Positions 50,386 through 62,139 of a DNA stretch of 64,000 nt are shown piece by piece. The stretch comes from Nymphaea colorata (taxonomy: Eukaryota > Streptophyta > Magnoliopsida > Nymphaeales > Nymphaeaceae): contig NC_045138.2 in assembly GCF_008831285.2 (NCBI RefSeq), positions 4,863,205 to 4,927,204 on the forward strand, in the 5' to 3' direction. The position numbers and the translations under genes are program-made. Within the stretch, counting starts at the first letter, position 1, and every line of letters begins with the position of its first letter. The notes beneath the pieces were generated by a model. The model saw only the letters and a program-made list of their open reading frames with translations. It ran no database searches and was not told the origin of the DNA.

Positions 50386-50843
50386 ACATGGCTGAATATG
50401 AAGCCCTCATACAAGGACTTTGTTCTTTATTGAGTTTTCAAGTGAAAAGAGTGAATGCCTTCAGCGACTCTCAGCTTATTATAAATCAAGTGAATGGAGA
50501 ATGGCAAGTCAAAGATGAAAAGTTGGTGCCATATCAAGAAATTGCTACCTCCTTAATCTGTCAATTCGAAGAAGTACAATTGGCTCACGTAAAGAGAGAA
50601 GGTAACCCTATTGCGGATGGCCTCGCGAGCTTAGGATCGACCATCACTTTTCGAACCAATGAAGCAATCCGTTCTTTTGAAATTGGAAGATTAGAACACC
50701 CTGTTTTTAAAACGATGGCGCATGTTCATCATATTCAAGGGGGAAATACGCCTTGGTACCATGACATCAAAAGGTACATTGAAAGCAGAGAATTTCTGAC
50801 TGAAATGTCTAAAAATGAACAAAAAGCAATACTATGTCAGTGA
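50382..50843 (+). pseudogene. Element A second RNase H (aRH), distal part
   Basis: Continues the RNase H fold after the frameshift: NMAEYEALIQGL, then VNAFSDSQLIINQVNGEW and HVKREGNPIADGLASL. These are the second to fourth acidic-residue blocks of an RNase HI-like fold (the first, FDGS, lies before 50385). Such a domain between RNase H and integrase defines the Tat lineage. The frame ends just as the integrase frame starts (50834). Confidence 0.85.
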
Positions 50844-51763
50844 GGTACTTTATCCTAGCAGGGGTATTATATAGACGTGGATTTAGCACTGAATACATTC
50901 GGTGCCTTGATGAAGATGAGGCAAAGAAAGTAATCGAAGAATCACATCGAGGAGATTGTGGAGGCCATGTTGGTTACCAAACCCTCACCAAACAAATAAT
51001 TCGAGCAGGGTATTATTGGCCTACCATGCAAAAAGATTGTCACCAATTTGTCAAAAAATGCAAAGAATGCCAACTGCATGCTTCAGTAATTCATGCCCCA
51101 GCCTCTCACTTGCATTCTGTGACATCTCCTTGGCCATTTTCAATGTGGGCCTTTGACGTAGTTGGACCGATATCCCCTGCAGCTTCTAACGGCCATAAGT
51201 ATTTTCTTGCTGCAACAGATTATTTTACCAAGTGGGTAGAAGTCGTCACACTCAGAACAGTGGAAGGACGTCATGTAGTGTCCTTCATTCACAAAAATCT
51301 TCTTTGCAGATTTGGAGTCCCTCATGATATAGTATCAGACAACGGAACTCATTTCAAGAATGAAAAGATGAGGCAATTGTGCAGCAAGTACCACATCACG
51401 CACCATTTTTCAGCTCCTTATTACCCCCAAAGCAATGGACAAGCAGAGGCTACCAACAAGATCCTGATCCGCATCTTGGAACGGATAGTAGAAACTGGAA
51501 AAGATTGGCATGAAAAGATGCACAACGCTCTATGGGCATATCGCACCATTATGAGAACTCCAACAAATGCCACTCCAGCAGAGCTAGTCTATGGAACAGA
51601 AGTGGTTCTACCATTACATGTGTTGAAACCTGCTTTGAAGTTCGCTTCTCTCATAGAGCTCCCTCTTACTCAATATCAACAAAAAATGCTAATGCAACTC
51701 GATAATTTGCCAAGTCAGTTAATTTGCCAAGTCAGTTATCGAGAGACAGTTCAAAGTGAATGA
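50834..51763 (+). CDS. Element A integrase
   Basis: Inserts cDNA into host DNA. The zinc-binding H38, H45, C76, C79 pattern (GGHVGY...CKECQLH) is followed by the catalytic core with D108 (WAFDVVGP), D169 (VSDNGTHF) and E205 (NGQAEATNK). The D169-E205 spacing is the D,D(35)E type. The core appears intact. The C-terminal part is thrown out of frame at 51703-51736 and continues at about 51755-51946, where APNWEGSY and FHLKKFYA are legible with one in-frame TAG between. Confidence 0.92.
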   Translation: MSVRYFILAGVLYRRGFSTEYIRCLDEDEAKKVIEESHRGDCGGHVGYQTLTKQIIRAGYYWPTMQKDCHQFVKKCKECQLHASVIHAPASHLHSVTSPWPFSMWAFDVVGPISPAASNGHKYFLAATDYFTKWVEVVTLRTVEGRHVVSFIHKNLLCRFGVPHDIVSDNGTHFKNEKMRQLCSKYHITHHFSAPYYPQSNGQAEATNKILIRILERIVETGKDWHEKMHNALWAYRTIMRTPTNATPAELVYGTEVVLPLHVLKPALKFASLIELPLTQYQQKMLMQLDNLPSQLICQVSYRETVQSE

Positions 51764-52099
51764 TTCGGTCCTACGATCTGCAGTGTACCTGAGAGGACAA
51801 CCACGAGGCAAGTAGGCACCAAATTGGGAAGGCTCATATGTCATTAAGGAAGCTTTGCCCCACAATTCATACCGACTAATTGATGCTGATGGGGTGGAAT
51901 TTGCCGATCCTGTTAATGCGTTTCACCTCAAGAAATTTTATGCCTAGTTCTCTTGTATTCATTTTCCAATCAATGTCAAACATTTGTGTTTCCACAACGA
52001 CTATTCAATCTAGATTCTTCCCAATTGTAAAACATGACAATTACACTGGGGCATTTTTATTTTTATTTTTATTTTATTATTATCGCTCAGGGCTTGAGA

Positions 52100-52390
52100 G
52101 CAACCCGTGCAGGTAAAGGGTTAAACCTGCAATATGAGGGCAATCCATACAGGCAAGGGGTTAAACCTGCAATGCTAGCCAAAGCAACCCATGCAGGCAA
52201 AGGGGTTAAACCTGTGCTACAAGCCAAAGCAACCCACACAGTTAAAGGGTTCAACTTGTGATGCAAGTCAAGGCAACCCATTCAGGGGGTTAAACCTGAA
52301 TTTGAAATCGGCAAACCCATGCAGGCAAAGGGTTAAACCTGCAATTTAAGCTCAAACAACCCATTCAGGTAAGGGGTAAAGCCTGAAACA
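52100..52390 (+). repeat. Tandem array of seven short hairpin units in element A 3' UTR
   Basis: About 40-bp units share CAACCCAT, then an arm such as GCAGG, AAAGGGGTTAAA, and the complementary arm. Arms differ between units but stay paired: TGCAGGT/ACCTGCA (unit 1), GCAGG/CCTGT (3), CACA-GTT/AACTTGTG (4), ATTCAGG/CCTGAAT (5), TGCAGG/CCTGCA (6), TTCAGG/CCTGAA (7). Tat-lineage elements are known for variable tandem repeats in this position. Confidence 0.8.
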
Positions 52391-52469
52391 TCTCTATGAA
52401 AATGTCTTATTTGAAAAATTTGTGGCGTTTATCTTTGTCACTAAACACGGCTAACACCGGCTTATTAAC

Positions 52470-52482
52470 AAAGAGGGGCATC
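52470..52482 (+). other. Polypurine tract of element A
   Basis: AACAAAGAGGGGCATC directly precedes the LTR start TGTAATCACC. A purine-rich run just before the 3' LTR is where plus-strand synthesis begins. Confidence 0.7.
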
Positions 52483-54845
52483 TGTAATCACCCCAAATTT
52501 TTTTAAAGGACTATGATGTTTCATCCAAGTGCGAGATTCAAATTTAGGAACAAGAATTTCAAAATACAACTTTCAGATCCAAATTAAATCCAAAATACTA
52601 CTCTTAAATCCAAATTAAATCCAAATTACAACTTTCAGATCCAAATTAAATCCAAAATACTACTTTCAGATCCAAATTAAATCCAAAATACTACTCTTAG
52701 ATCCAAATTAAATCTAAAATACTACTTTCAGATCCAAAACTCAAGTTCAGATCCAAATCAATCATTTAAGACTAATTTGCCCTTCCTTTTGACCAAAAAC
52801 CTCCTTTTAGAAGGTGATTTTAGTCTTTTTGAAAAATAAGACCAATTTACCCCTCCTTTTGACCAAAAAACATCCTTTTAGAGGGTGATTTTAGTCTTTT
52901 AGAGGGCTAAAGAAGGTAGCTTTCAATCTCTTTTTAGAGACAATAGGCTATACTCAAAGTGCACCGGAAACATGGAAAGATGAGATGATCTTTCATTTTA
53001 ATTATGTTCTCTCTTTTCATGAATACATTCTTATTGTTCTTTTGTTTCCTCTTATTTTCCTTTATTCATTATTTCTCCATGACCAAAAGAGATAGCTCTC
53101 AATCTCTATTTTACAGTCAAGAGGCTATACTCAAGTGCACTAGGAACATGAGAAGATGAGGTGGTATATCAATTCATAGTAACATCATGTCTTCCCTCGT
53201 AATTGAACTTTACTTTTTCCATCATCATCTTTCTTTCTTTCCTTCCTTGAATGTTATCTATATATTATGCATGTATAGTTGTTTGGTTATTTATTTACAT
53301 GTGAATGTATGGCGGGAATGAGAGTGTGGTTTGGGGACTCTTTGTTTTCATATTAATTTTTGAGGTTGGGACTTGTCCAACCTGGGATAACCCTCACGAA
53401 AATGTACATGTTAATATGCATTTCCATGTCATTTTGCGCTAATTTCCTTTTTAATCATCATATTAGGAACCCTAACGAGTGCCTCGTTATGTTGCTTGTT
53501 TTCTTCCATACCCAACGGTGGAAGAAATATATCTCTTACAACAAACTAAATAATAACATTCTATGTTTATATAAATCATATTTTCCAAAACATTTTAAAA
53601 AAGAACCTTCTAACATGGCCTTAGGGACTTAGCTTAGACTCTTGCATGAGTCCAAGCTCCCCTCTAGCCCATATCAAACTTGAAGTTGGTAATTTTAAGT
53701 TGTTCCTTGATTTTTCTAATCTTGTGAAGGTATGGATGTATACACATGTTATATACATTTATGCCAACATGATGACCCCATCTTTCTCTCTCTATGCTTT
53801 CATTTTCTATTTTATAAATTTTCATATGTGCATGAATATGTATGTACATGTGCTCCACTTCCTCTCTTTCAAATATTTATTTCTCTTTTCAAGACAAATA
53901 TCTTCTCTTATAAAATTTCTCATACCCATATATGCGTATGATATTTTTCTTTTCCTCTAAAATCTCTCTTTCTCTTCGAATCAATACATCTTTTTCTCTT
54001 AAGCTTTCATATATGTGTATATGTAATGGTATGTACACATGTATGCATGTCTTTCTCTATATCTCTCTCTTTCCTTTCATAAGAGTGTTTTATTTCTTGT
54101 ATTCTTTTTAACATTCTCATCTCATGAACTTTCTATATACCAACTTCAATAAAACCACAAACCAAGTAATGACCCAATATTAGAATCATGCTTGATTGTC
54201 TACAATCCCTATCCCTTTTCAAAAAACTTTTCCTTCTTATATACAATAATTATAACAACGAAATCTTAGATGTATGCTGTGGTAGGAATGACATTAGATG
54301 AATGTTGTGGTAGGAATGTTTTACATTTTTTTAATCATATAGGGTAAATGCATCCATGCATTCTCACCCACTTTAGTTCACTTATGATCACAAGCACCTT
54401 TCCAAAAAAACTTAAGCAAGAAGGGATGGAGCTCTAACTAGGTGGTAACCGAATTAGAGCAAAATCTCAAACCTACTTAAAGTCTTAAGAGAACACTAAA
54501 GTGATTTCAAAATGATTTCACAAGTTTTGCAAATGATATTTACTAGTTCCACTTTTTCCTCAAAACATTTCACATTTTCAAGCAATTCTTCAAGAACATT
54601 TTCAAAAGTTTGAAACTTTAAACTTTCAATATTTTCTACACCGCATATAGAATCAAAAAGATGTTTAAGTTAAAACGAAATGCATCAATGATAAATATAG
54701 TCCTTGAGTTGATTACCCCCGGTAAAGCTGCCGGGAACGGTCAACCCTCGTACCAATGGGCGAGTCTCTTTCTTTCCTCTTTCAAAACAAAAACCTCACT
54801 TTTCTGGAGCACTCCAAAACAAATGAAAATTTTGAGATGCAAACA
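52483..54845 (+). repeat. 3' LTR of Ogre element A, 2.36 kb
   Basis: Starts TGTAATCACC and ends GATGCAAACA. The U3 (52553-52760) has about six tandem copies of a unit around 31 bp with AGATCCAAATTAAATCC, then two copies of a roughly 74-bp unit (CCTTTTGACCAAAAA...GATTTTAGTCTTTT). Two CTCAAGTGCAC-type repeats follow (52930-53150). It ends in the middle of another LTR. Confidence 0.88.
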
Positions 54846-55656
54846 CATACGTATTTCTTTTACATTCTTTTGAATATCTTTCTCCCAAGATCTAAGGTTT
54901 TGACTTTTCATTTGTCGACTTCATCAATTACAAAAATCAAGTAATGACCCAATATTGGAATCATGGTTGATGATCTACAATCTCATTCTTTCTTTCAAAA
55001 AAATTTCTCTTTTCATAACAATATTTATGCTAAACTTATAAATAAAACTGAGAAACTTGGATATATGTGGTGGTATGAATGCTGTTAGATGAATGTCATG
55101 ATAGGAATGAATGATGTCTTTCTAATTATGTTGGATCTATGCATTCATACATTCACTTTCGCTTAACATCACGAATGATTACAAGCACCATTCGAAAAGA
55201 ACTTAAGCAAGATGAGATGGAACTCTAAGTAGTAACCAAATTAAAGCAAAATATCAAACCAACTTAAAGTCTTAAAGAGAACATTAAAGTGACTTCAAAA
55301 AGTGATATCCAAAGTTTTTCAAATGATATTTGTCTATATTTCTTAATTCAAAATTTTTCAAATAAAAAATGTTTTACAATCTCAAATGATTCTTCAAAAT
55401 TTTTTTAAAATATTGATACATCAAATCTTCAACATTTTCTCAAATACTACACTGCATATAGAATGAAAAGATGTTTAAGTCAAGACGAAATGCATCAAGA
55501 ATAAGCACAGCCCTTGCAATGGTTACCACCAGTAAAGGTGCCGGAATGGTCGTTCCTCGTACCAACAGCGAGTTCCTTTCTTTCTCAGTTTAAAAATAAA
55601 ACCTCATTTTTCTGGAGCACTCCAAAAACCAAAATAAATTCTTGGGGATGCGAACA
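54846..55656 (+). repeat. Distal part of 5' LTR of Ogre element B
   Basis: Begins mid-LTR (equivalent to about 58390 in the downstream copy: TCTCCCAAGATCTAAGG) and ends GATGCGAACA. The missing left part should lie before element A, beyond the N gap, because element A inserted into it. Confidence 0.8.
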
Positions 55657-56390
55657 GATAGCAACTATGATGGGACTCATCATTGTTGGGCTATAATTAT
55701 CATTTGTGCATTTCCACAAACTTGAACATCTCTCATATTGTCTATGATAAAGCATGTTCCCTTCTTTGGCCTTGACCCTGTTGGCGTTTCATTACATTGT
55801 TTGGTGATTGTGTTTGCTCTCTTATAGTAAAACTAATTGAGGAGAATCAATCATGTTCACCTAGATATAAGATCAAATACAACCCTCTTCAATTTAAAAC
55901 TTGATAGAAAACAGTGTTCACTCTTCGTATTATTTTAATCATCATCTTAGGAGACATTGCATTAGAGACAATCAATTTTTCAAGTTTGCACATATTTCAA
56001 AAAACTTTCAACAGCCATTTGTCCCGGCCATCATGTTGTTGGACTTGGTCTTAGGTAGTAGCGTAAGACTAATTCTTACAATTAAACCACACCTTGGGCG
56101 GAAAAGCCCTCTCATTAGTACCATGAGTGGTAACTTGTGGTATATTGACCGGTGACCAAGGAAAAATGAGAAACTCAGTTCTTAATTGCCTAATGAAAGA
56201 GTCTATGTTCTTGCTAAACTTCTTGGCTAAGGTATATTGGCATATCTTATATGGAATGATCATAATTGATTAAACTAAACTTAATTAGGGTCATATGCTT
56301 CTATTTCATTTAGATTTAATTCCTAGGCCCTTAAGCCCAATCCTAGACACAAAATAAATTCATGACTAGTCGATCCAAAATGAATCTCTA
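55657..56390 (+). pseudogene. Element B leader and ORF1 start, rest deleted
   Basis: Opens with a PBS-like GATAGCAACTATGATGGGAC and stays homologous to the leader of the left-end element (for example TTAGTACCATGAGTGGTAA). An ATG at 56124 begins MSGNLWYID and stops soon after. Within 300 bp the text changes to LTR-like sequence, so gag and pol of this element have been lost. Confidence 0.7.
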
Positions 56391-56399
56391 AACCTTTGC

Positions 56400-59166
56400 T
56401 CGGTGCCAAAAAACAAAATTCAAATTCAAGCTCTATTTTACATGCAAGATTCAAACCCAAAATCCAACTCTTGGTTCCAAATTAGATCCAAAACACAAGT
56501 TTAGATCTAAATCGAGAATTTCAAACTCAAAATCCAAAGCCGAAATCAAAACGACAAAATTTGATGCTATCAAGCACCGCACTTGCACGTGCAAACCTTC
56601 TCTTTTGTTTTATGTCTCGTCCTCGTACCAAAAATATGTTTTTGATGCTTAAACCTCTCACTAGAACGCATCAGCGACCGATTGAACTCAATACGTATTT
56701 AATACGAGCCCAAAATCGCTTAAAACAGAATCAACCAACCATTTTATTGTTGCATACAAGACAATAAGGAGGGTGTTTCCCCCCTCCTCTACCCCCCCCC
56801 CCCCCCCCCCGCGTTTTTTATGCAAACTCGGTGAATAGGGCTGCACCAACATGCTACCTCACACAATCGCATGAGAGCGTGTGCCATCGGGTGCAAGCGT
56901 GTGTGCAAACGCCTAGCGTGCCGAGACCTCCCTTTTTGTTGAAAAACTGGCCCTTGGGGGGGTAGTTTTGGCCCCTTTGGGTGGGCAATAGCCTTGCCCA
57001 CACCCCAAAGGGGTGTCTGCACGGCTAACGGCCAATCCCACTTGGTCAAAGTCTATTTAAAAAAAAAATCAAAGTCATTCAAAAATGTTTGAAATTCACA
57101 TGAAAATGTTGTTAAATTCAAAAAAAATGAATTTTGAATTTTGGATCCCAAACTCTTTATATAGATACCCCCACAATCTTCCATCTTGGGCATGGGTTAA
57201 CCCTTGAGAAATTTTTAATGTTTCTTCACTTGAAGCTTTAGAATTTTATTCTCCATTTCTTTCTTCTTTTCTTCTTCTTCTTCTTCAAGTTCCAACTCTT
57301 CAAGAGAACATGAGAAGATACTATAGATATGTAGTTTTTTTTTTTTTTCCTCCCTTCTTCATCTCCCATGGCCATGTAAAATAGTTCTCAAATCTCCTCT
57401 TTGGAGTAAAGAGCTATTTTTCGAGTGCTCCGGGAGGGTGAGAAGGTGAAATATGATTTCATTTTAGGAGAGAAACATGTTTTGTCTTAAATGTTAGATT
57501 TGCTTTGATATATTCTTTATACATAGTTGATTGATTTTTCTCATTTATATACGAACGAATGGTCAGAATATGTTTGGGTTGCAATTTTTCATTGTTAAGT
57601 TGATTTTTGAGGTTGGCATTTGTCCAACCAGAGAAAACTCTCACAAATATGTATATGTTAATATGCATTTTCAAGTCATTATCATATTTAGTTTCTTTTT
57701 TAACCACCTAACTAGGAACTCCAATGAGCACGTTATTACGTTGCTTTCGTTCCATGTATATTTGATTTCTCTCATACCCAATGGTGGGAGAAATATACTC
57801 TTCACAAAATAATTATGATTTTATGTTCATATTTGGAATCATGTTTTTCAAAAGATTTTTCAAAATAAATACTCTATCTAATGAGGCTCTTGTACGAGTC
57901 CAAGTTCCTTTCCAGCTACATAGAAAAATTGACGTCGGACATTTTCAATTCATTTCTTGGTTTTAACTCTCATGAAAATATATACGTATATACATGTTAT
58001 ATATGTATATGTGCACATGACTATCTCTCTTTGTCCATTATTTTTTGTGATTTAACACATTCTTTTACAAATTCTCATATTTGTATATATGAATATATAT
58101 ACCTGTATATATCTCTCTCTCTCTTTTTCTCTCTCTGAAGTCTTCTTTTTCCTTAAAAATCTCTTTTTCTCTAAAATCTTTCTTTTTCTTAATTTCTAAA
58201 ATCTTCTTCTTCCTCTCCATTCGATTTGATATGTCCTTTTTATAAAGCTTCACATATGTGTATATATATATATAAGTACGTATGTGTATACGTACCTCTC
58301 TCTCTTTCTTTTTAAAAATATTTTATTTTGTAATTTTAAAATCTCTTTCTCTCTTTTTTTGTCTCTATTCCTCTCGAAATAAAGTATTTTCTCTTTTACA
58401 ATTTTTTGAATATTTTCTCCCAAGATCTAAGGTCTTCACTTTCTATTTGTCAACTTCATCAAGACCAAAGTCAAGTAATGACTCAATATTGGAATCGTAT
58501 TTGACGGTCTACAATCTCATTCCATTTTTTAAAAAAAAAATCCCTTTTTTTAACAATATTTATGTCAAAATGAGAAACTTAGATGCATGTGATGGTATGA
58601 ATACTTTTAGATGAATGTCATGGTAGGAATGAATGATTTTTTTTTAATCATATAGGATTAATGCATTCATACATTCACTTTCACTTAACATCACGAATGA
58701 TCACAAGCTCATCTTTAAAAGAATTTAAGCAAGATGAGTTAGAGCTCTAAGTAGGTAGTAATCAAATTAGAGCAAAATCTCAAACCTACTTAAAATTTTA
58801 AGAGGACAATAAAGTTACTTTAAAAAATGATCTCCAAAGTTTTTCATATGATATTTGTAAAGATTTCTCTATTCAAAATGTTTTACACTCTCAAATGATT
58901 CTCCAAAACTTTCTCAAAATCTTGAAACATAAAATCTTCAACATTTTCTCAAACACTAAACTATATATAGAATGAAAAAAATGTTTAAGCCAAAACGAAA
59001 TGCATTAAGGATAAGCATAGCCCTTGGATTGGTTACCGCCATTAAATGCGCTGGGAACAGTTAATCCTCATACCCACAGGTGAGTCCCTTTCTTTCTCAT
59101 TTTAAAATAAAACTTCATTTTTTTAGAGCACTCCAAAAACCAAAATAAATTTTTTGGATGCGAACA
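56400..59166 (+). repeat. 3' LTR of Ogre element B
   Basis: From GTGCCAAAAAACAAAATTC (U3, matching the left-end LTR near 4310) to the terminal GATGCGAACA. It includes CTTTATATAGATA near 57160 as TATA box, a run of 19 C at 56792-56810, and CT/TA tracts near 58100. The exact start is blurred, possibly by the deletion that removed the element interior. Confidence 0.72.
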
Positions 59167-59827
59167 CCAGCTTTCAAATGTTTGTATACTAAATATACAA
59201 AGATATATGTTGAAACTAATGCCTTGTCCAGATTGACAGAATATTTATCTAAAATTGAATCCAAATCCAAATCTGATCTATTGACATTTTTTAAATCCAA
59301 ATACATCCAATTTTTTTCATCTGATCTTAATCCTTTATTTCTACATCTAATTCAGTCAAATATTGGATCCATTGATATCCTTAGCAGTTAGCTCTGCCCT
59401 TAAATAAAGATAAGAAACGCTCTTCTTTAATAGAGAAGATATTCATTGTCTAAAGAATGGGAAGAAATTGGACAACCCTTCTCCTCCAAAAGATGATAAT
59501 TTTTAATTGGAAATTTGTTTTTATTACATTATTACTCGTGATTAAATGCAGATAATGTCATAAAAATATATTATTATATTATTGCAGAAAACTAAAGGTG
59601 TTAAATACATTGTTAAAAAAAATAATTACGTATCATCACTAAATATGTATTGCTAACAACTTTTAAGGTTTTTTAGTTAATTTTACTATTTATTTTTCCC
59701 GTTCCAGAATAAACTTATGGCCCCCACTACTAATTGTGGTCACCAGAGAACTTTCTTTATTCCCAAGGGGTTCCTTATGGAAGAAAAAAAGAAAAGCACA
59801 TGGAATCTATTCTTTTATGTGTTAAAC
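59167..59827. other. Intergenic, nothing recognised
   Basis: Holds a patch of alternating AATCCAAATCTGATC words (59230-59390) like the MULE-type MITE family, ending near ATTGATATCC. No gene. Confidence 0.4.
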
Positions 59828-60030
59828 TAGGGGCGAAGGGAGGTGTGGGCTGCGTAGGGTGTATGCCCCATGAAGAGACTCCAAAACCCTGTTTTTAATC
59901 GTTGGATCTGGTTAGATTTGGGTATTTGGATCAGCCCCACCAGACCCGGGTCGCTGCACCAAGGCCAATTGAAAATTTATTACCTATATATGTAGTGCCC
60001 CTTAGACAAAAATTTCTTGCTCCACCCCTG
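59828..60030. mobile_element. hAT-type MITE, 203 bp, perfect 8-bp target duplication
   Basis: The left end is TAGGGGCGAAGG; the right end reverse-complemented is CAGGGGTGGAGC. It is flanked by TGTTAAAC on both sides (59820-59827 and 60031-60038). Same family as 4806, 6353 and 18879. Confidence 0.85.
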
Positions 60031-60559
60031 TGTTAAACACAAAAGAAACATCTTTCTCAACTGATGAATTCCACCGACAAAAACAGCTCATGTATAAAAA
60101 TTATTTGGCTGTGGCTACACATCACACCGATGTTTTGACAAGTGACTTGGCAGTCCATGTGTTGAAACCTTTTTTAAAATGTACAAGAAGGAATAACAAC
60201 AACCTTTAGAGGGTGTTTGATAATAAAAACATTGCATTCTTTAGAACATAGCTTTCTTACTTTGGAACGATGTCTTATACTCAGAACAAGAGTACTATAT
60301 GGTAGGGGAGGGTCAACCCAAAAACCCTAGATGAGGAGTGGATAAGAAGGCAAGAGATAAAATCCTGAGTTCTCATCTTATCCATAGCTTAGAAGGCGGG
60401 CAACGTGAAGAACCTTGATGATCTTCGGAGCCCGTGATTTTATTCTATCACTGTTAGTTTACTTACTATTCATCAAATAGTTTTTAATCTTTGCAATTTG
60501 TAGTTTGTACGGTACAAAATGTGTGGAAGACTGATGTGAGGAAGAATTGTATAATATAT

Positions 60560-60615
60560 ACTGTCATCTCTCTCTCTCTGTCTCTCTCTCGATATATATA
60601 TATATATATATATAG
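60560..60615. repeat. (CT)n(TA)n microsatellite
   Basis: CT units followed by GA(TA)n. No gene is recognised in 60040-60780 apart from this tract. Confidence 0.9.
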
Positions 60616-60779
60616 TGTCCTTTATTGTTTTGAATATTTTGAATTTTGTTTTCTAAGGTTTATTCACTTAATGATTTACTCATTCATGTAAGTTATAAGT
60701 TGTACTTGTATTAGTGTAGCATCATTATTGTGTAGCTTTTAAACATTTTTATTTAATGTTTATGTCAACTTTCTGAAGT

Positions 60780-61660
60780 TTCCTTTTTTTCTTTAACTCT
60801 TAGAAGCCATAGAAGGAGCAGCATTTTAGACTTCAGTTCAGAGGAAGGATCTTCAAACACCTTTTCATTTTCTCGAGGAAAAGATTCTGCATGGGAGTGG
60901 GATTCCGTCCTGATAAGCAAAAGAAAAAAGAAAGACAATGTAAGATGTCCTTGTTGCCATAAACAAATGAGTGGTGGCATCAATAGATTTAGGCATCATC
61001 CTGTTAGAGTAAATCGAGATGTTGAACCATATAATGATGTGGCAAACTAGGAGAGAGAAAACTTGTAAATATTTAGAGTCATTTAAGGAACAAAAGAGTT
61101 ATAAGAGGCACATTGTCAATGAAATTGGTTTTTTTTCATATGAATGGGGATGAAAATTATGAAATAGACTTGTCAGAAGCCCTAAGTATTCAAAGAGGAT
61201 AAATGTTTATTGCAACAAATGCACAAGAAAACCAAAATAGAACACATGATTCTTTTGTTCAAGCTAAAGCAATAGCTCTATCAAAGAAACAATTTGGCAT
61301 AAGAACAACAATGGATAAGAAGGCAAGAGATAAATTGTGCTCAGCAGTGGAAAGGTTCTTCTGTCATTGAAAAATTCATTTTAATGCAACAAATTCCTCT
61401 TAATTTCATTAAGATACTTGAAATTTGCTCGTCCATAGGAATGATGTTAAAGCCACCTTTATCATATGAATTTTTCGGACCATTATGAAAGAAGTGAAAA
61501 AAAATGATAAACACTTTAAAGAATACAAGGAATCATGGTCTGAAACTGGTTGCTCTATCATGGCAATGGTTGGAAAGATGCTAATCATAGAACATTAATA
61601 ACTTTTTTGGTTCATTCTCCAAGAAAAAAAAAGTTACTATGGATGGGTTTGTTTCACCAA
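60780..61660 (+). pseudogene. hAT transposase pseudogene (BED finger and DUF659 pieces)
   Basis: From 60883 an open stretch reads DSAWEWDSVLISKRKKKDN, then a BED-type zinc finger: C-x2-C in CPCCHKQM, SGGINRFRHH, and DVEPYNDV, ending at a TAG near 61050. Further on, in shifting frames, SYEFFGPL, FKEYKESWSETGCSIMA and later fragments match the DUF659 segment of Ac-like transposases. The C-terminal dimerisation domain was not found. Heavily decayed; a relative could once have mobilised the MITEs here. Confidence 0.75.
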
Positions 61661-62139
61661 TGATTTCATATCACCACTATCGTCAGTGGTAATCTGAAAT
61701 CCTTAGGATCTCAGGTCCATGGATTTAAAGTCCGACCCGCTCCCATTCGACCTTCCATCCCTGGCTTTGAACATATAACATGGATTTTAAATCCACATTA
61801 CTGAGTTCTTCAGTTTAAACAAACTTAGGATCTTTGGAAGTACATCTTTTAAGGTAGTCTCGAATCTAAGTTCCAATACTATCAGTATGTCATTCATGGC
61901 CTTTCACAGCATTCAAAAACTTTGGGAAAGGCTTCTTCTGACTTCAGACATAAGCGTGGGCATCGGGCCGGCCCGGTACCCTTTTTCGAGCCGGTTACCG
62001 GGTACCTACTGGTTGCCCGGCCAGGTGTGCAGGCTTATTCAGCCAGTGTGGGGCTGAAGAAGGGGGGGATTAGTGATTTTGGCTGACATTTAATAAATGC
62101 AAGCAAAAGTCACATACACACACACACTATATATATATA
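61661..62139. other. Intergenic with a GC-rich MITE-like patch
   Basis: Around 61955-62030 the sequence GGGCATCGGGCCGGCCCGG and GGTTACCGGGTACC resemble the ends of GC-rich hAT MITEs. Ends and target duplication were not found. A (TA)n tract follows at 62125-62144. Confidence 0.35.

Larger units (their letters stand above)
45086..54845 (+). mobile_element. Ogre/Tat-type gypsy element A (5' LTR lost in gap)
   Basis: Order is ORF1 remnant, gag, zinc knuckle, protease, RT, RNase H, second RNase H, integrase, 3' repeat array, polypurine tract, 3' LTR. RNase H followed by a second, archaeal-like RNase H before integrase is diagnostic of the Tat lineage. Lesions include multiple stops in gag, a mutated protease site, one TAG after protease, a frameshift in the second RNase H and a 17-bp duplication in the integrase tail. 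It is not autonomous as it stands. It lies inside the LTR of element B. Confidence 0.9.

Noticed and set aside
56792-56810. Run of 19 C as a structural signal
   Set aside because: A homopolymer of this length may be a sequencing or assembly artefact; no second signal supports a function.
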